Shown here piece after piece: positions 13,066 through 27,592 of a stretch of DNA of 64,000 bases (the first letter of the stretch is position 1; every line of letters begins with the position of its first letter). Location of the stretch: positions 992,001 to 1,056,000 of the forward strand of contig JBBPEB010000002.1 of NCBI GenBank assembly GCA_039096225.1. The letters are read 5' to 3'. The notes below the pieces were generated by a model, which saw only the letters and a list, made by a program, of their open reading frames with translations, did no database searches and was not told the DNA's origin. This DNA is from Blastocystis sp. Blastoise (Eukaryota > Sar > Bigyra > Opalinata > Blastocystidae). A program made the translations under genes and the position numbers.

Positions 13066-14927
13066 GACTTGCTAAACTATATAAACAAGCAACAATGAGA
13101 CGATAAAATGTGTAAAAAATGATATTTTTATGAATATATAACGAATACATGCTTTAAACTTACCTTATTAAACTAAATTAATAAAATATTTTAATTATTT
13201 ATGAATAACAAAAATAAAAAAATATGAAACATAAGAGAGTTTCATTTCTATACAAAGAAATCTATTAAAAAAAACTGTTCAAATACTAGAATTCTAGTAT
13301 TGCATTTTCCCACGATTAAATGAAAGTTATATGAATCATGGTTATATAGTCAAAATAACTTGAAAAAGCTAAATAATTAAAAAAGTATATTTTTAAAAAA
13401 TATTAAATGGTTATTTCTTTGGTTTTTAGTTCATATAATGGGTTATCAGTATTGTTTTTGTTATAAACTACTTGTTGAGACAATTGTGAGAATAAGAAAA
13501 GAATTCTAAGGAGATAATTTGTGCATAATAATCTGATATGCTGAATTGTTATCATGAAAACGTGTTGAAAATGGTTTCATTGTATGTAAGAAAATGTAAA
13601 AATAATCATATAGACATAAATATTAGAAAATAAGAATATCAAGGAAAGAATTGTTGATAAATTTCACAAAATTGGAATTTGAGCATGCTACACAGATAGA
13701 CAAGATCATGAAGTCACATATTAAATAATTATAATCGAATTTAATGGTATTTAGAAATGAATATCTTCTTTATGACAGAATAAATGCTTCTTAAATCATA
13801 TCATTCATTTTATACTTTATTTTTATCTACTATAAAATTAATAAAGAGTCAATTAATGAAATAAATGATATTTATTTGATAATTTTGTAATAACTTACTA
13901 TATATATATATATATATAATATTTAATAGCCATTTATATATTATTTACCCTGTATAATCTTATACTCTTTTAAAAAACTCAAATATATATAAAAATAAAC
14001 AAAAACATAATAATTTAGTCAACTACTCATTATATCTTCAAGTCATATAAAAAATAGGTAAATAGAATTCTTAGAAATAGTATATTTTTATACACAAAAT
14101 TATTATTATTAGATATGAGAAAACATAGCAAAAAAATATATCGTTATAAGGAAAACACTTAGAAATTATCATCCTATTCATAATTAATAATGAACGACTA
14201 AGAAATATGTTAGCAGCTATATATAAATCGCAATAATATTATTTTAAAATGTTAGATAAATAATTCTTTTTTGTTGAAAAATGAATTATATCTATGATAT
14301 TACTTATATAATAATCAAAATATATTATTATAATAAGATATATTTGTCTTTTCGATATATATTATTATTAGAAAAACTATATATATTTATTATTATTAAA
14401 GTATCAGTTTATTATATAGAAGTATTAAAATATATAAAATAAATAGTTTTCTTTATTATTTATGATTACAATGTTAAAAATTATGGATATATCAGAATTA
14501 TTATTCTTTGGCATTACTAAACCATTTCATACACAATTCTTTTACCAATATATTCATAAAAATACTGAATACAACTAAATTTAACATGATCACTTATTTA
14601 ATTTCTGAAAGTAAAACGAAATCAACATATTCATGTTTTACAAATCATCCCTAGTATTTTTTGTATCTTATTAAGAGTTGAAACTGAATTCAAGTAGAAA
14701 TTGCCATCAATTTATGATATTACAAAGCATAAGAAAATGAGAATCCTAAAAGCATTTCACTCCCTCCACACACTCAATAAGCTTTTACACTAAGATAGCA
14801 GTTATTCATATAAAAAACTAAGACCAAAAATTTATAGTTTTTTACAGTTTTCTTTTAAATAACTAAATTTTTTTAATTTTCTTTTGTTATACAACTGTTT
14901 AAAGTTTGCTTATTTGTGCTGTAGAGA
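13066..14927. other. Divergent intergenic region
   Basis: About 1.9 kb between two gene starts on opposite strands, at 13065 (minus) and 14928 (plus). Both promoters are expected here. I see AT-rich sequence with scattered T-runs but no gene, RNA or repeat I can name. Confidence 0.45.
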
Positions 14928-17900
14928 ATGGAGAACGAAGACTTTGTCTATTTGAACCAGTATATGAATAGTTTTATGAATTTTAAATCAATTGTGTAGT
15001 CCATCTGTTCTTCATTTGTTACCGGAACAGCAACAATTATTTATCAAGAATGAATCTAAGGATATTGGTATTAAAATAATCGATCAATTTGTTGATATTC
15101 TTCATTCTAAAAAACGTAATGGTGATGAATTTGATAATATTGCGAATCTGTTGGTATATATATTTTATATTTATTAAATCTAATTTTTTACTTCTTTACT
15201 AAACATCTTTTATTCAACGTTTTTCTTTTTTAGAAGGAATTTTTGAAAAATGAACTCTACGAGAGAGATATAAACGCTTTTTCTAAATTAGTGAACGCTC
15301 TTGTTGAAGTGATCTTCTCATCTAAGTTCTCGTATGAATATCCTTTTTAATCTTATTTAATATATATTTATAGAAATCAAATGATAAGTGTATCTTTTGA
15401 TATCTTAGACTCATTACAAGTTTATTATGGTCCAGAACTTGATGTATATATATATTAATATTATATATATATATATCTTATACCTATCGCTATTCTTTTT
15501 GTAGATTCATTTGAATCTAAAAGAAATATTGAATTTTTATATACATATAAATAATTATGATATAAATAATAGTACTGTTTCTTATGGTAAAGAACAATAT
15601 TTGAATGTGAATCGAATGCAACATGTATATATATATATATATATGTATATATAATGTTTATTATTATTATAGTTTACTCGTTACATTAAAAATGAAACAT
15701 TTGATGCCATTGTTCCTGAAATAATCACGATTATTGAAGACTCTACAACAGAGAATAAACTATTCCCCGCGATTCTTTTTATTGCTAGTTTTTTGCCAGA
15801 TCATTATTGGCATCTAAAATTATTTGAATTGTATATATGTATAGGTTGTATAATAATAAAATTGAGATTTTATTTTATTAATAGTATTATTTAATAAATT
15901 ATTATTATATATAGGATTTTAAATAAATTTTATAATCATCAATATATATTTATTCGATGTGTATATATGGAAGTACTATCTGACATAATAGATACATATA
16001 TAACTAAAGATCCTTATATATCTCCTCTCTCTTCTCTTCCTAAAGAGACACTTCAAGAGAGTTTTCCTATGTATATGTATATAGAGGATATATATTCATG
16101 CTTACAAGAAGTATTATTTGAAGATTCACAAAAATATCCTAATAATATTTGGAATATAAATGAGGAAGACAAATCAATCGAGCTTTATAGTGTATATAAA
16201 TAATATATATATATATACATATAGGGTTATATTTCTTCTATATGTGAATTAATCTATATACAATCACCTGATGACCCTTATTATGGATATAATCGTTTTA
16301 TTGTATATATATATATAGAAACTATATTATACATAGCAAATAACATATATATATATAGGAATTTATAAATTTCATGATTCCTATGTCATTAAAAAAAGGA
16401 GATGAAAAGAATATTCAATTAATATACATATTATTTACTCTATATAATTATCTTGTTCAACAGGAAATATTAAATACTGAGAATTTTATTAACAATCATT
16501 TATCTAAAGAACAACATAATGTAATTGTTCATCTATTCATAGACATTTGGATGACTGTATATATATATATATTTAATATTATTTATAAGACAAAAAATAA
16601 TAAAAATATCTATAGTTAAATAATTATTAATTTATAGATGTTTTATAATCAGCCTGAATTACCTGATTTAGCTTATACTTCTATTTCAGGTTTAACTTCT
16701 CTCGATCCTCTATATATGTAATCAATTCTTTTCTATTTATAATACTGTGATGAATCAAGAAAAGAAAGATGATAAAATAGTATTTATTTATATATATATT
16801 CTTATGGTTTTCTATAACAAGTATATATAACATTAATATTATATATATTTAGATTATTGGATTACTTACTCTTTTCGGTGATATTTGTAGTTATCTATTC
16901 CCTGTTATATCTTTAAGAACACAGCTTTATCCATTTACTTTATCTTTAATAAATTATATAGATATTAATAATCTTGAAATTTCAGCTTCTGCATTAACTA
17001 TTATATATAATATTTTTACTCTGTGTCCTGAACTACCTGGTATATATTTAGATTTATAATAGTTATAAAAATATATATATAGACAGAACTTGTATATTTG
17101 TATCTCTTGATGAACGAAAAGAATGGATTATGTCTGTATATATAATATATCACAGTATTCTATTATAAATATATATATATAGTGTGTCAAACAGATTTGT
17201 CGTTTTTACCTTCGAGGAATGACCTCTAATATATTAAAATTATCTATATTATTTCAACGTCTAATTACGTTTTTAACAAAAACAGACATTAATATTATTT
17301 CTAAGTCTATTTTTGAGTATATATTATATATATATATTACTAAGCAATTAATTTATATATTTTTTGATTTATTCTATAATCCATTTTTTATTCCATAAAT
17401 ATAAAAAATATTATTTATATAGTGATATTGACACGATTTCTGAGATAAAAACAGTTGATGATTTTAAAGTATCTGAAGTATTCTTCAAATACATATATTC
17501 TGTCTATCCTGAAGTTTATAGTCATTATATTAAAGAGAAGATAGAAGCAGTAGATATTCTTTTTAAAGATATAAATCCATTAGTTATTTCTTCAAATCAA
17601 ATTCATAAACTTATTAAGAAATATACTAATAATATTAATACGTTGTTTACAGCAGTATTCTTCTTTCATCAGTATATATTTATTATTTAATATGTATTAT
17701 TTAATATGTATATTATTTAATATGTATATTATATATACTATATATATATATTATTCTATATATAGAATAGATCTTCCAGATTCTCTAATAGATTCTCTTC
17801 TTCATATATTTCTATGTATATTATCAAGTGGTTATGAGGATTATACTTTTTATATCTTTACATATATTGATAAATTTATATATAAATTAATACCAGAAAT

Positions 17901-20900
17901 TCAATTAAATAACTATAATTATGAATATCCCAAGGAAATGACATTATATTCAACTACTGATGATAAAGAGAAAGAAGAAGCTATTCATAAAGCAGCTACA
18001 TATACTTTTAATCCTACTAATCATAATGTATATATATATAATCATGATTATATTAACTTTAATAATAATTATTATTACATTTTCCTCTATTCATATATAT
18101 ATAGTTTACTTATGATTCTATTTCAGAGTCTACGATTTATACAATAAAGAGAATGATTCAATTATTTTATGTGGATATATATACATCCATTCTTTCAGAT
18201 ATTAATAATAATTGTACATAAATATATTAATATTATTATAATTCATTTATTTATATTTTATATATGTAGCTACAAATATAATGGATTGGAAACAAAAAAC
18301 GAATATCATGTCATCAGTATATATATATAAATAAATTTTCTTCTTTTTCTTTGTATATGTTTCTATTATATATATATATATAGATAAGTTTCATTCTCCC
18401 AATAATATTCCCTGTGAATAGTATTTATAATAAATATATATCTAAAGAAATCAATCAACTCCGAGATATCTTTTTTAATGAAAAACATGTATATATATTA
18501 TATATATATGCATTGCTTTATATAGATTATATATATTTAATTTATTTCTTTGAATAATCATTCTTATATAAATTCTATATATAGCCAATTGAAGTATGTT
18601 CTATTATAATAGATTATATTCAAGGAAAAACAATTAATGCAAAAATGACTGAATCTATTGGTTTTATTCTGTATATATAGTTCATAAAGCATTATATACT
18701 TATTATATATAATTTATTATGATTTATTCTTTATTAAACATCACATATATATAGTAAGCCCTATTTACAAGAGAATAAATTTGAAGTTACTATGCAGTCA
18801 ACAACTAAATATACGAATCTTGAACAAATGAAGAATATATATCTAGCGTATCATAAACATCGAAAAGAAACAGCTGTTTTTGGAGGAAAATATGAATATA
18901 TAGTTTATATATACAATAAAATTATTGATATTGAATCATTTATGAATGCTCTTAATAGAAATTGTAGTATAAATGAAAAGTATGTTTATTTATCGTCCTT
19001 CAATTATTTACGATTATTTTTATTATTCTATTATTCAAAATAATAGTATAATTTTAATTTATATAGAATCACTCAATATAATATTCCATCTTTAATGAAT
19101 AATATACTTCATCTTCCTTTAACAACAGAATTAGGATCACCAATACCTACTTTAGAAACTATAAATATATTAATTAGTCTTTGCTATAAATCAGGGTGTG
19201 CTCCTTTTTATGTATATATATATTATTAGTTTTATTATAATTATTATTTCTAATTATTACATATTCAATATATATTCATTATTATTTTCAGTATCATTAA
19301 TATAACTAATTACTATTAATAACTATTAACAATATAGATTATTCAAAATATGTTTTGTAATGTTTTGAAAGAAATTAACTCTTATTCGCTTTTAAAGAAT
19401 TATATGTATATATTTATTTATGTTTTTTTGTACTTATTATTTATATATATAGTCAAAATATGTCATCTATAAATTTAACAACTTTATATACTGTTACTCC
19501 TGCTCTTCTTCAATTTATGGCGAATCCATTTGAGAATATAAAGAAACATAGTATATTCAGCTTTATTACCGGTGATAAAGAAAAAATAAATGAATCTGTT
19601 CAACAAACACAACAATATATTATCAATAATATGTATATAGAATATATATATATTTAATATATATTTATTAATACTATTTCCAAATATTTAAATAATAATA
19701 TTATTATATAGATTATTCCTTTTCTTATTATTATTATATATAGTGAAGTATTGTTTTCTTCTTCAACAGTAAATGATTCAAATATAATTGAGTTTTATAA
19801 TTATATGTCTTCTCTTTGGGAGAAAGTACCTACATTGACACAAAAACTATTTGTATATTAATATATACTCATTATTTTTAAATTGATATTACTCACTAAA
19901 ACATAATATAACTCTATTATTTGTTTGTCATATTCTATTCATATATATATAATAGTATATACATCTCTTCGGGTATTTATTAAATGTGTCTTCTGTTTCT
20001 ATTCCTGATTCCCTTATAAATCCTCTTTGTTCTCTCCTTTTCTCTCTTATGAATAAAAAACATCAAGTAGCATCATCTCTCTCAATTATTCTTCTTCTTG
20101 TTATTCATAGTAAAAGAAATAACTTTTGCATCACTTATATAGAATTCTTAGAACAAAATCAATGTATTCAATTGTTTTTTAATGTATGTTATATATGATT
20201 AAGATACATATATATGAATATAAATATATTTTTATTATTATATGTATTTCGTTATTATTATATTTTGTTGAATATATATAGTCTTTATATCAATCCTTTA
20301 CTTTGGATGATTCTTCTTTAACACCAGATTTAATCTCTTTATCTGGAATTAAAATATTACCTGAATGTACAGTACTACATCCTTTCTATATGATGGATGA
20401 AAACATTATGCCTAGAATGCCTCAAATGAACTATATTGCTCTCCTTTTTGTATATATATATTATTAATTATTATTTTGCTTAAATGCATGTAAATAGTAT
20501 TTTCAATTATTTATATTAAAAATATGCTTATTTTATAAGTTACTTTTTTCTTTCACTATATAATATATACTATTATATTTCATACCACACAAATTTTATT
20601 ATTATCTTTGAAATACAATTACTCTTTATATATATAGGATGCTATGAAAACTCATAATGATTTATTACTACCTTATATAATCAATGAGATTTGTGAGAAA
20701 ATGATTTTATGTGGTATATAAAAATAGATATATATTTATAATTATATTATTTCATAGATGATAATCACACAAAAATTTATTTTTATATTTATGTATTATA
20801 TTATTCTTGTATAACTTCCATAATGTCTCTTTCTTCTTCTTCTCCTTTCTATGAAAACACACAAGAAATATCTTTATCTTTAAATGTTTCATCTGAAATC

Positions 20901-22848
20901 AATTGTGAAGCTTTTATAACGATATTCACATTCTTAGCGAATATTGATGAAATAGTTTGCTATATAAAGTATATATATATATAAATAATATTTTTATATT
21001 TGTCTTTTTTTTAATATGTATTTTTATATTTATTTATTGTTGATTCAATAAGAATATATTAATCATTATAATCTATATATAGATATATTTTAGATAAGAT
21101 AATAAAAATAACGAATCCTATTTCTATTACTGTTTTAATATGTACAATTAATTATATAGTACGATGTTATTCATGGAAATTAAAAGAGATACAAAAGAAT
21201 TCAATTCTTTCAATAGAAGGACATACTCATGAAGTTCAATCACTTTCAGATATTCAAATAAAACTCAATGAAATTTATACACTTTTCTTTAATACTCTTG
21301 ATACTATCGATATTTTTATATTTCCAGTATATATATTGTTATTTGAATAGCATTATGTTTCTTTTTTATCTAATCTATTATCTATTGATATATATTGAAT
21401 AGTCAAAAGAATAATTCTATATATATATATATAGCCATTAGTAAGAGTTGTAACAGAATGTTGTCTTCATATATATATAAATACAAAAGGAAATAAAAAA
21501 TGTATATTCATTTATATTAATATTTATATATATATATTTATATAGTTGAAGAAAGAATTAACCAATATATGGAAAAGAGTTTTAATGTATTTAGAGATAA
21601 TATAAAAAGTATATATATATAATTAACTATATTATATCCTATTGTTCATATTATATATATATAGATCCTCCTGAAAATAAGTATATACCTGTGTTTCTTA
21701 TATATATTCTATATATATATAGACCTATATGTATTGCTGAATTTTCAAATGCTCTAATAGACTTCTATATACATGATGATGAAAGAATAAGACAATGGTA
21801 TTTTGAAATGTTCAAAATTTGTGTTGAAACTAGTGTATATATATATATAGCCATATTATTTTAATTATATATTGTTATAGTTTTCTAAAAGAAATGACGT
21901 TTTTGAGAATATTCAAGAAACTCAAGAATTTAAATATATTAATAAAAATGTTAAACAATATTTCGATTTTATACTAGTATATAATATAAATTTAATTCTA
22001 TAAATATAATTAATATAATATATATATAGTCTAATATAACAAATTCTGAAATAGATGAGAATTCTTGTTCTTTACTTTTAGCTTCAATAACTCATTTTAG
22101 TATTGGTAATTTTACTAGAGAAACAACACAAACTAAATTATTCTATTTAGATAAACTTGAAATACTATTCTTTTCTCCATTTGAAAATGTATATATCTAG
22201 TTATAATCATATTCTATTTGTTCATTTTTTTTTATTTAATACTTATTTTCATTATATATATATAGATTCGTATCCAAGCAAAAAGTTGTTTTAACTTTTT
22301 ATATAGTTTTATGTCTAATGAGAATTTAACTACTTTAGTTAAACATTTTTCAGATATATATAATGGAAATAATCTTACTAATGAACAAGTATATATATAT
22401 TTTTAAAGATATATATTCAATCTAATAATCATATTATATAGAAATTAATGAAAACAGAAGTTCTAAAAGAAGGAGCAGTATATATACTATTACTATATAA
22501 ATTGTCTATTATTTTATATATATATATAGATCTATGGATTATGTTCTATTCTTGAAAATGAATATATATGTCGACCCTGTGCTATTGATGCTATTAAAGT
22601 TATACTTAATCATATGCCACTTTCAGAGTATATATATATAAATTATTTTATTTCTCCTAAATATCTATAAATAATAGTATCTATTATTCATTAATCTTTA
22701 TAGACAGTGTCAAAAGATTGTGGATATTTCCTTCCAAGAATTATTAAAACAATCGATTAATTATTATATTCCTCTGAAAACTTATTTTACTGATGAAGAA
22801 TGGGAGATTATATCGTCTTCAAATAATAAACTCAATTATTTCTCTTAA
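14928..22848 (+). CDS. PA200/Blm10-like proteasome activator (HEAT-repeat protein)
   Basis: Large gene cut by roughly 25-30 introns, most under 100 nt. Exon 1 (14928-14959) encodes MENEDFVYLNH. A 40-nt intron (14960-14999, GTATATGA to TGTGTAG) restores the frame to PSVLHLLPEQQQLFIKNESK. The protein is helical and repeat-like throughout and ends at 22848. The layout resembles Blm10/PA200: an N-terminal LLP motif, a repeated ILF.fa.FLP pattern, a middle with QLYPFTLSLINYIDINN, and above all the C-terminus. There GLCSILENEYICRPCAIDAI, an amphipathic helix and FTDEEWEII precede a terminal LNYFS. Family members end in a short Tyr-containing tail (YYA in yeast and human) that docks in the 20S core. 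Known family role: ATP-independent capping and opening of the proteasome. The assignment rests on pattern, not alignment. No frame break was noted in the exons checked. Confidence 0.55.
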
Positions 22849-24801
22849 AGTTATATATATATATTATTCACTATTATACTAATAAACCTTCTTATATATA
22901 TATATTTATATTATTCTAATAATAATAAATATTTTATTTAACTTCCTTTTCATCATTTTAAATATTAACACTATATCTATATATTTTTATAAATACTTAT
23001 TTTTTTTCATATTTTTTATTATTATTACGAGAATTGTATTTTTTTAAAATAGTTTTCTGTTCTTTTTACACAACAATATAAACATTCTAAATTTCTATTA
23101 TATACTAATCCATATACCTATTATCTAATGAAAAAATATATTTATATAATATGAGATATTTTCAGTCCTTTTCCATGCTTTTGTGGCAATTATCATGACA
23201 AAAGCTGACTGGAACTGTCAACTTGACTTCAATTGACTTCGTCAAAAAAAAATAAACTGTCAACAATTAACATTTTGGTTACAATTGCACATGGTAATTC
23301 TGTTCAGTGATATGGGAAGGGGTTGAATATTATTAGCTAATGATTTTAATGTTATTTGAAGATAACTTGAAAATTTATTTTGATAAATATTTTAATATTA
23401 TTTAATATATATAAATAGACTATAATAAGAAATATATATTTATTAATAATATGCCATAAATAATACATTTAGATATTTTTAAAAATAACTATCCTTCAAT
23501 TCTTCAATCTCAAAATATATTTTAATGTTTATAAATAACATATATATAGTATATTATATGAAAAGAAATTTAATAAAAATAGTATATAAAAAAATATTTT
23601 GAACATTTTTTTAATGATAGATAGTATATGATTCATTCGTTTTATTTCAAACTATTGTTATCAATTAAATAAATTAATCCTATAAAATGTATATTTAATT
23701 AAATATCTTGATATAGATTTTTTACAATTCCAATACTCAATAAAGGAATACATTTTACATATAATAATAATCAAACTAAGAAAAACAAAGTTCTTAAATA
23801 ATTCATGTATCTTAATTTATATCTTGAAAAATAGATAAAATCATTTATTTATATACTTTATTAGATACATAATACATAATATAAGAAATAAATATACTAT
23901 TTTATTGTTATACAGAATAACTATTTAATAAGAGAATTAAAATAAAGTAATATGTTTTTTATATATATATTGACGGAATGAATGATTCTGAATATTATAA
24001 ATTATATATACAAATATTTTAGTAGATACTTCTGTGTCATGAATAAATAAAATAAAAACTCAAATATAGATAAGTATATACTTTTAAGAATGTTTCTATA
24101 ATATATAAAATAACCTAGAATATATAAACATAAGTTTAGAAGAGAAATGAAAGCTATTTCAATAATGTTTCACAGATTCAAACCATGATTATTATAAATA
24201 TCATTGGATTGACATATAAAAGAAATTCGTTTGACTTCAAGATCTAAATAAATAGAATAGAATAAGAGGAAGCCTTAACTATTGTGATGAACGTCATATC
24301 TGTTTGTGAATTATAAACATTTCATTCTATATTCGAATGAATTGATTTTAGAAAAATCTAAATATAACTATTCAATAAGAAAACAAAATCGATATTCATA
24401 ATATAATGGAATGTTCAAGACAATAGGAAAGATTCTCCTTTGATGACTCACTTGAATTGACATAAACTTCTTCCATTATTGTATACAATATAAATAACAT
24501 CTTAATCATTATAAACGACATCTAAAATGGACTTTATAGATTAACTAATTTTGCTGACTTTTTCTGAAAATGAACGACATTAAAATCTTGGAAAAAAATT
24601 AATTTATAGTGAACTTTTGTGATTTATTTATATTTATTTGTTCAGAACTTTCAAGTTTAAATAGAGAATGGATTTATGACTTCTTTGAGATTAATATATA
24701 CTAAATTAAGTCTTTGATACACGATACATCATAAATTCAAGTATGTCATTGCTTACAATATCATTTATATCAATAATGTGTAGTTTTATAGTATTAATAA
24801 C
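22849..24801. other. Intergenic region
   Basis: About 2 kb with no gene seen. A less AT-rich patch at 23160-23330 contains several GTCAA/TTGAC words in both orientations. It might be a decayed mobile-element end, but no terminus or target duplication was found. Confidence 0.4.
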
Positions 24802-26331
24802 ATGTCAAATAACGTATTTCCATTAATTAAAGATAAATGTATTTTAAAAGTTATTAAATCAACATTTTGATCGTATTTAGATTTGTTTAAATTTCAAGAT
24901 GAGACACAAATATGGGTTTCTAAGGAGTTTATTGAGAAAAATCATCAATTTCCCTTTCATAATATAATTATACATTCTAATAAATATAAAGATGGCAGTT
25001 ATTATATAGATATGCTTCCTTTTCATATAGAAAAAGTGATTCATTTTTTAATGAAGGATAACTTGGATATTTCTTCATTAAACTTTAAAGATAGTTTTGA
25101 TATATATAGAACACTTCTTGAATATTCAGTTATGCTTGATAATCAAATACAAAATGATTTTTTATTTCACTTAAAGGAATTATTTCTAAATTATTTAAAA
25201 GAAAATAATTACAGTGTTTGTGAATATGGAAATGAAGAAGATCAAGCATATATTTCCATGAAATTACTAGATTCAACTTGGAAAATTCTATATATTGATG
25301 GTATTGTTATAATTATGTTTATTATTATTGTTATATAGTTATGAATGTTATTTTATACAAAAACTAAGATGAATTACAAGTTTATTTAAAGAAGATACAT
25401 TTAATTATATATATTCTCTCTATATTGTTGTATGTATATATATTTAATATACATTTAATAAATATTTATTATATATTTAATATATATTTATTCTAATTTT
25501 TTATAATATATTTATTCTAATTTTTTATTATATATTTATATAGTATATGAAAGAAAGAAAATCAATAAATCAGAATATTCACTTTTATTTCAAAGTCTTC
25601 TGAAAAATGACAGAAAATAAAAATAAAAATAAAAATGAAAAATATGATGAAAAACATTATAACTATAAAGAATCTCTTCCATTCTTTTACACCTTCAATT
25701 TTTATAAGGATAAAAATAATTATTTTGTTTCTATTGTGGATCTATATAAAAGTATATAAACTATATTTATAATAATATATAAAAGTCTATATTTACTATT
25801 ATAGGTAATATTATAATTGATTTTAACTATTGTAATTATCGTATCTCTTTTGATGAATATAAATATGAAACTAATTTATCTGTAGAAACTATTGATATTG
25901 GTGAAAGTAATTTATATATATATATTATTTATATTATATATATAGATTATATGACATCAGATTATGAACTATTAACATTATTAAATTGTATTAAAGAAAA
26001 TCGATTACCTAATTTAATACAATTAAAAATATGTATATTTATATATTTATTATTATAGTAATTATTCTATACTCTATATAGGCTTTCAAAGTGAACAATT
26101 TATTCAGCAAGTTATAGACTGTATTATAGATGAAAAAGTACCTAAATTAAAACAATTTACATTCTTTTTCTGTATATAAATATAATTATTTATATCTTTC
26201 TATATTAAATAGTTGATGTTTCGAAATCATTAATAGAATCATACAAACAACAATTAGTGGAATCTTCATTTATTCAAAAGAATCATCTTGATTTTAATTT
26301 TATTGATAATGGAGTTTTTCAGTTTTGTTAA
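24802..26331 (+). pseudogene. BTB-like / LRR-like family, paralogue 3 (probably inactive)
   Basis: Exon 1 (24802-24838) encodes MSNNVFPLIKDK. A 42-nt intron (24839-24880) leads into YLFKFQDETQIWVSKEFIEK and a full BTB-like domain (PFHNII, SYYIDM, IEKVIHF, DIYRTLLEYS). This is closely related to paralogue 2, with the same intron position. After the next junction (about 25303) the paralogous segment reads VILYKN-TAA-DELQVYL, with a stop where paralogue 2 has RKDELLRY. At about 25615 a second break separates SEYSLLFQSLLKNDRK from TENKNKN and YKESLPFFYTF. Later LRR-like exons and a family C-terminus (SFIQKNH, ending VFQFC-TAA) remain. It is far shorter than paralogues 1 and 2. A truncated protein covering only the BTB domain could still be made. 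Confidence 0.55.
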
Positions 26332-27246
26332 CTTTACATATATATATTTAATTTAATTTTTAATTTATATATTTTTTCTTTATTTAGTTTTATTAAAAAT
26401 TTGTAATACTTATAAAAAATGTATTCAATAAATAGTTATTAATTTATTATTCTTCTTGTTTTATTCTGTTTTATTTTTAAATATAAAGTATAATAAAAAT
26501 AATAGGATTTATACCAAATATTTCTTTTTTGGATTACTATGAATGTTGTAATAATAAACAAGTATAAACAAATAGATCACTATTCTTATAGATATAGGTT
26601 ACTAAATATATTTTATAAATGTTTTTTGTTCTAAAATTATTAAAGAAAAAAAAATCAATAAATAATTTCATCTTAGATTCTTGTTATATCTATGCTTCGT
26701 TCAATAAAGTTCTAAAAGCAATTGATGAACATCATCAGCTAATTTATAATATGAGCATACTAAATACACATATCAATCACTCTTTTATCTATTTCTTATA
26801 ATTTATATATTATAAAAGTCTTCAATATATACCTTATATCAGCTAAATTGACCTAATGTAAAAAACACATTGATCAATAATTTTGTTTTGTTATAATGAG
26901 ATATTATTGGGAAATTGTCTCCTTTATAAAGCAGATGTTTTTCCGTCACAATATTTTTTGTTACTAGGATATATTACTAGAAAAATAATTTTAAAAACGA
27001 ATTTTCTTCAAAAAAAGGAAAATAATCAGGAAAAAACAGAAAAAAAACAGGATCTACTAGGTTTCAATTTTATTTTGTGGCTATAATATAATATCTTGCT
27101 TTTTCCTTCTTTAGAATAAACGAATATATTACTTGGAATGAAATTTAGTATATAAAAAGATTGATTTCTACACATAAATAATTTTTTCTAGTCAATTAAT
27201 CATTGCTTGCATATTTTATTTGTAAGAATTAACTAGGTCATAGAAA
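26332..27246. other. Intergenic region with likely promoter of the interrupted gene
   Basis: Two short ORFs (26619-26801 and 26883-27086) have no recognisable character and are not supported. The last 150 bases before the ATG at 27247 include a TATATAAAAAG box about 90 bases upstream, which may serve the interrupted gene. Confidence 0.35.
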
Positions 27247-27300
27247 ATGTCTGAAGTTACTATTGAGATGCAGAATGGTGAAATAACAAGAGTTATCAAT
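27247..27300 (+). pseudogene. 5' end of host gene interrupted by the giant element
   Basis: The ATG at 27247 opens MSEVTIEMQNGEITRVIN, 18 codons, and then runs straight into the element terminus, where CAC TGG TAG stops it. The reading frame continues at 60226 after the element: sharing one AAT codon across the junction leads into VENGMREVIIPYS without a shift. The match of frame, three-base duplication and inverted termini is the evidence that these are two pieces of one gene. On this allele the protein would end three codons after the junction codon. Confidence 0.75.
27298..27300. repeat. Left target-site duplication AAT
   Basis: AAT directly precedes CACTGGTAGGCA. The same AAT follows the inverted terminus at the other end (60226-60228). 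Three-base duplications are the norm for CACTA-type DNA transposons. Three bases alone are weak evidence, but the restored reading frame strengthens it. Confidence 0.7.
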
Positions 27301-27416
27301 CACTGGTAGGCATTTTCACGGATATCAAAAAAACGACAAATTCGAAAAAGTAAGCAAAAAAATTTAAGACTTTTTCAGCCAGTTACACTTATAGATGCAA
27401 TATTATTATAATAAGA

Positions 27417-27592
27417 TAATTGGATAATTTCAAGCTTTTATCCACTACAATTGCATTAATTGTCCAATAGTTTTGATTGAAAAAATCTAGAAATTTCTTG
27501 TTAGTATCTTTATATATTATAATTGGATCATTTAAAAAATTTAACCACTAGAATTGCAATAATTGACCAATAATTTTGCTTGAAACAACAAG
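27417..27592 (+). repeat. Tandem subterminal repeat in the left arm
   Basis: Two copies of about 70 bp (27417-27485 and 27520-27592) share AATTGGAT, CCACTA, AATTGCA, TAATTG, CCAATA and TTTTG in order. They lie in the segment that the right arm lacks. Subterminal repeats of this kind bind the transposition proteins in plant CACTA elements; binding here is inference. Confidence 0.6.

Noticed and set aside
14960-14999. Apparent stop after 24 codons in the Blm10-like gene
   Set aside because: A 40-nt GTATATGA...GTGTAG intron removes it and gives a continuous frame.
23160-23330. Possible tRNA or structured RNA in a less AT-rich patch
   Set aside because: No cloverleaf or T-loop consensus. Only scattered GTCAA/TTGAC words.
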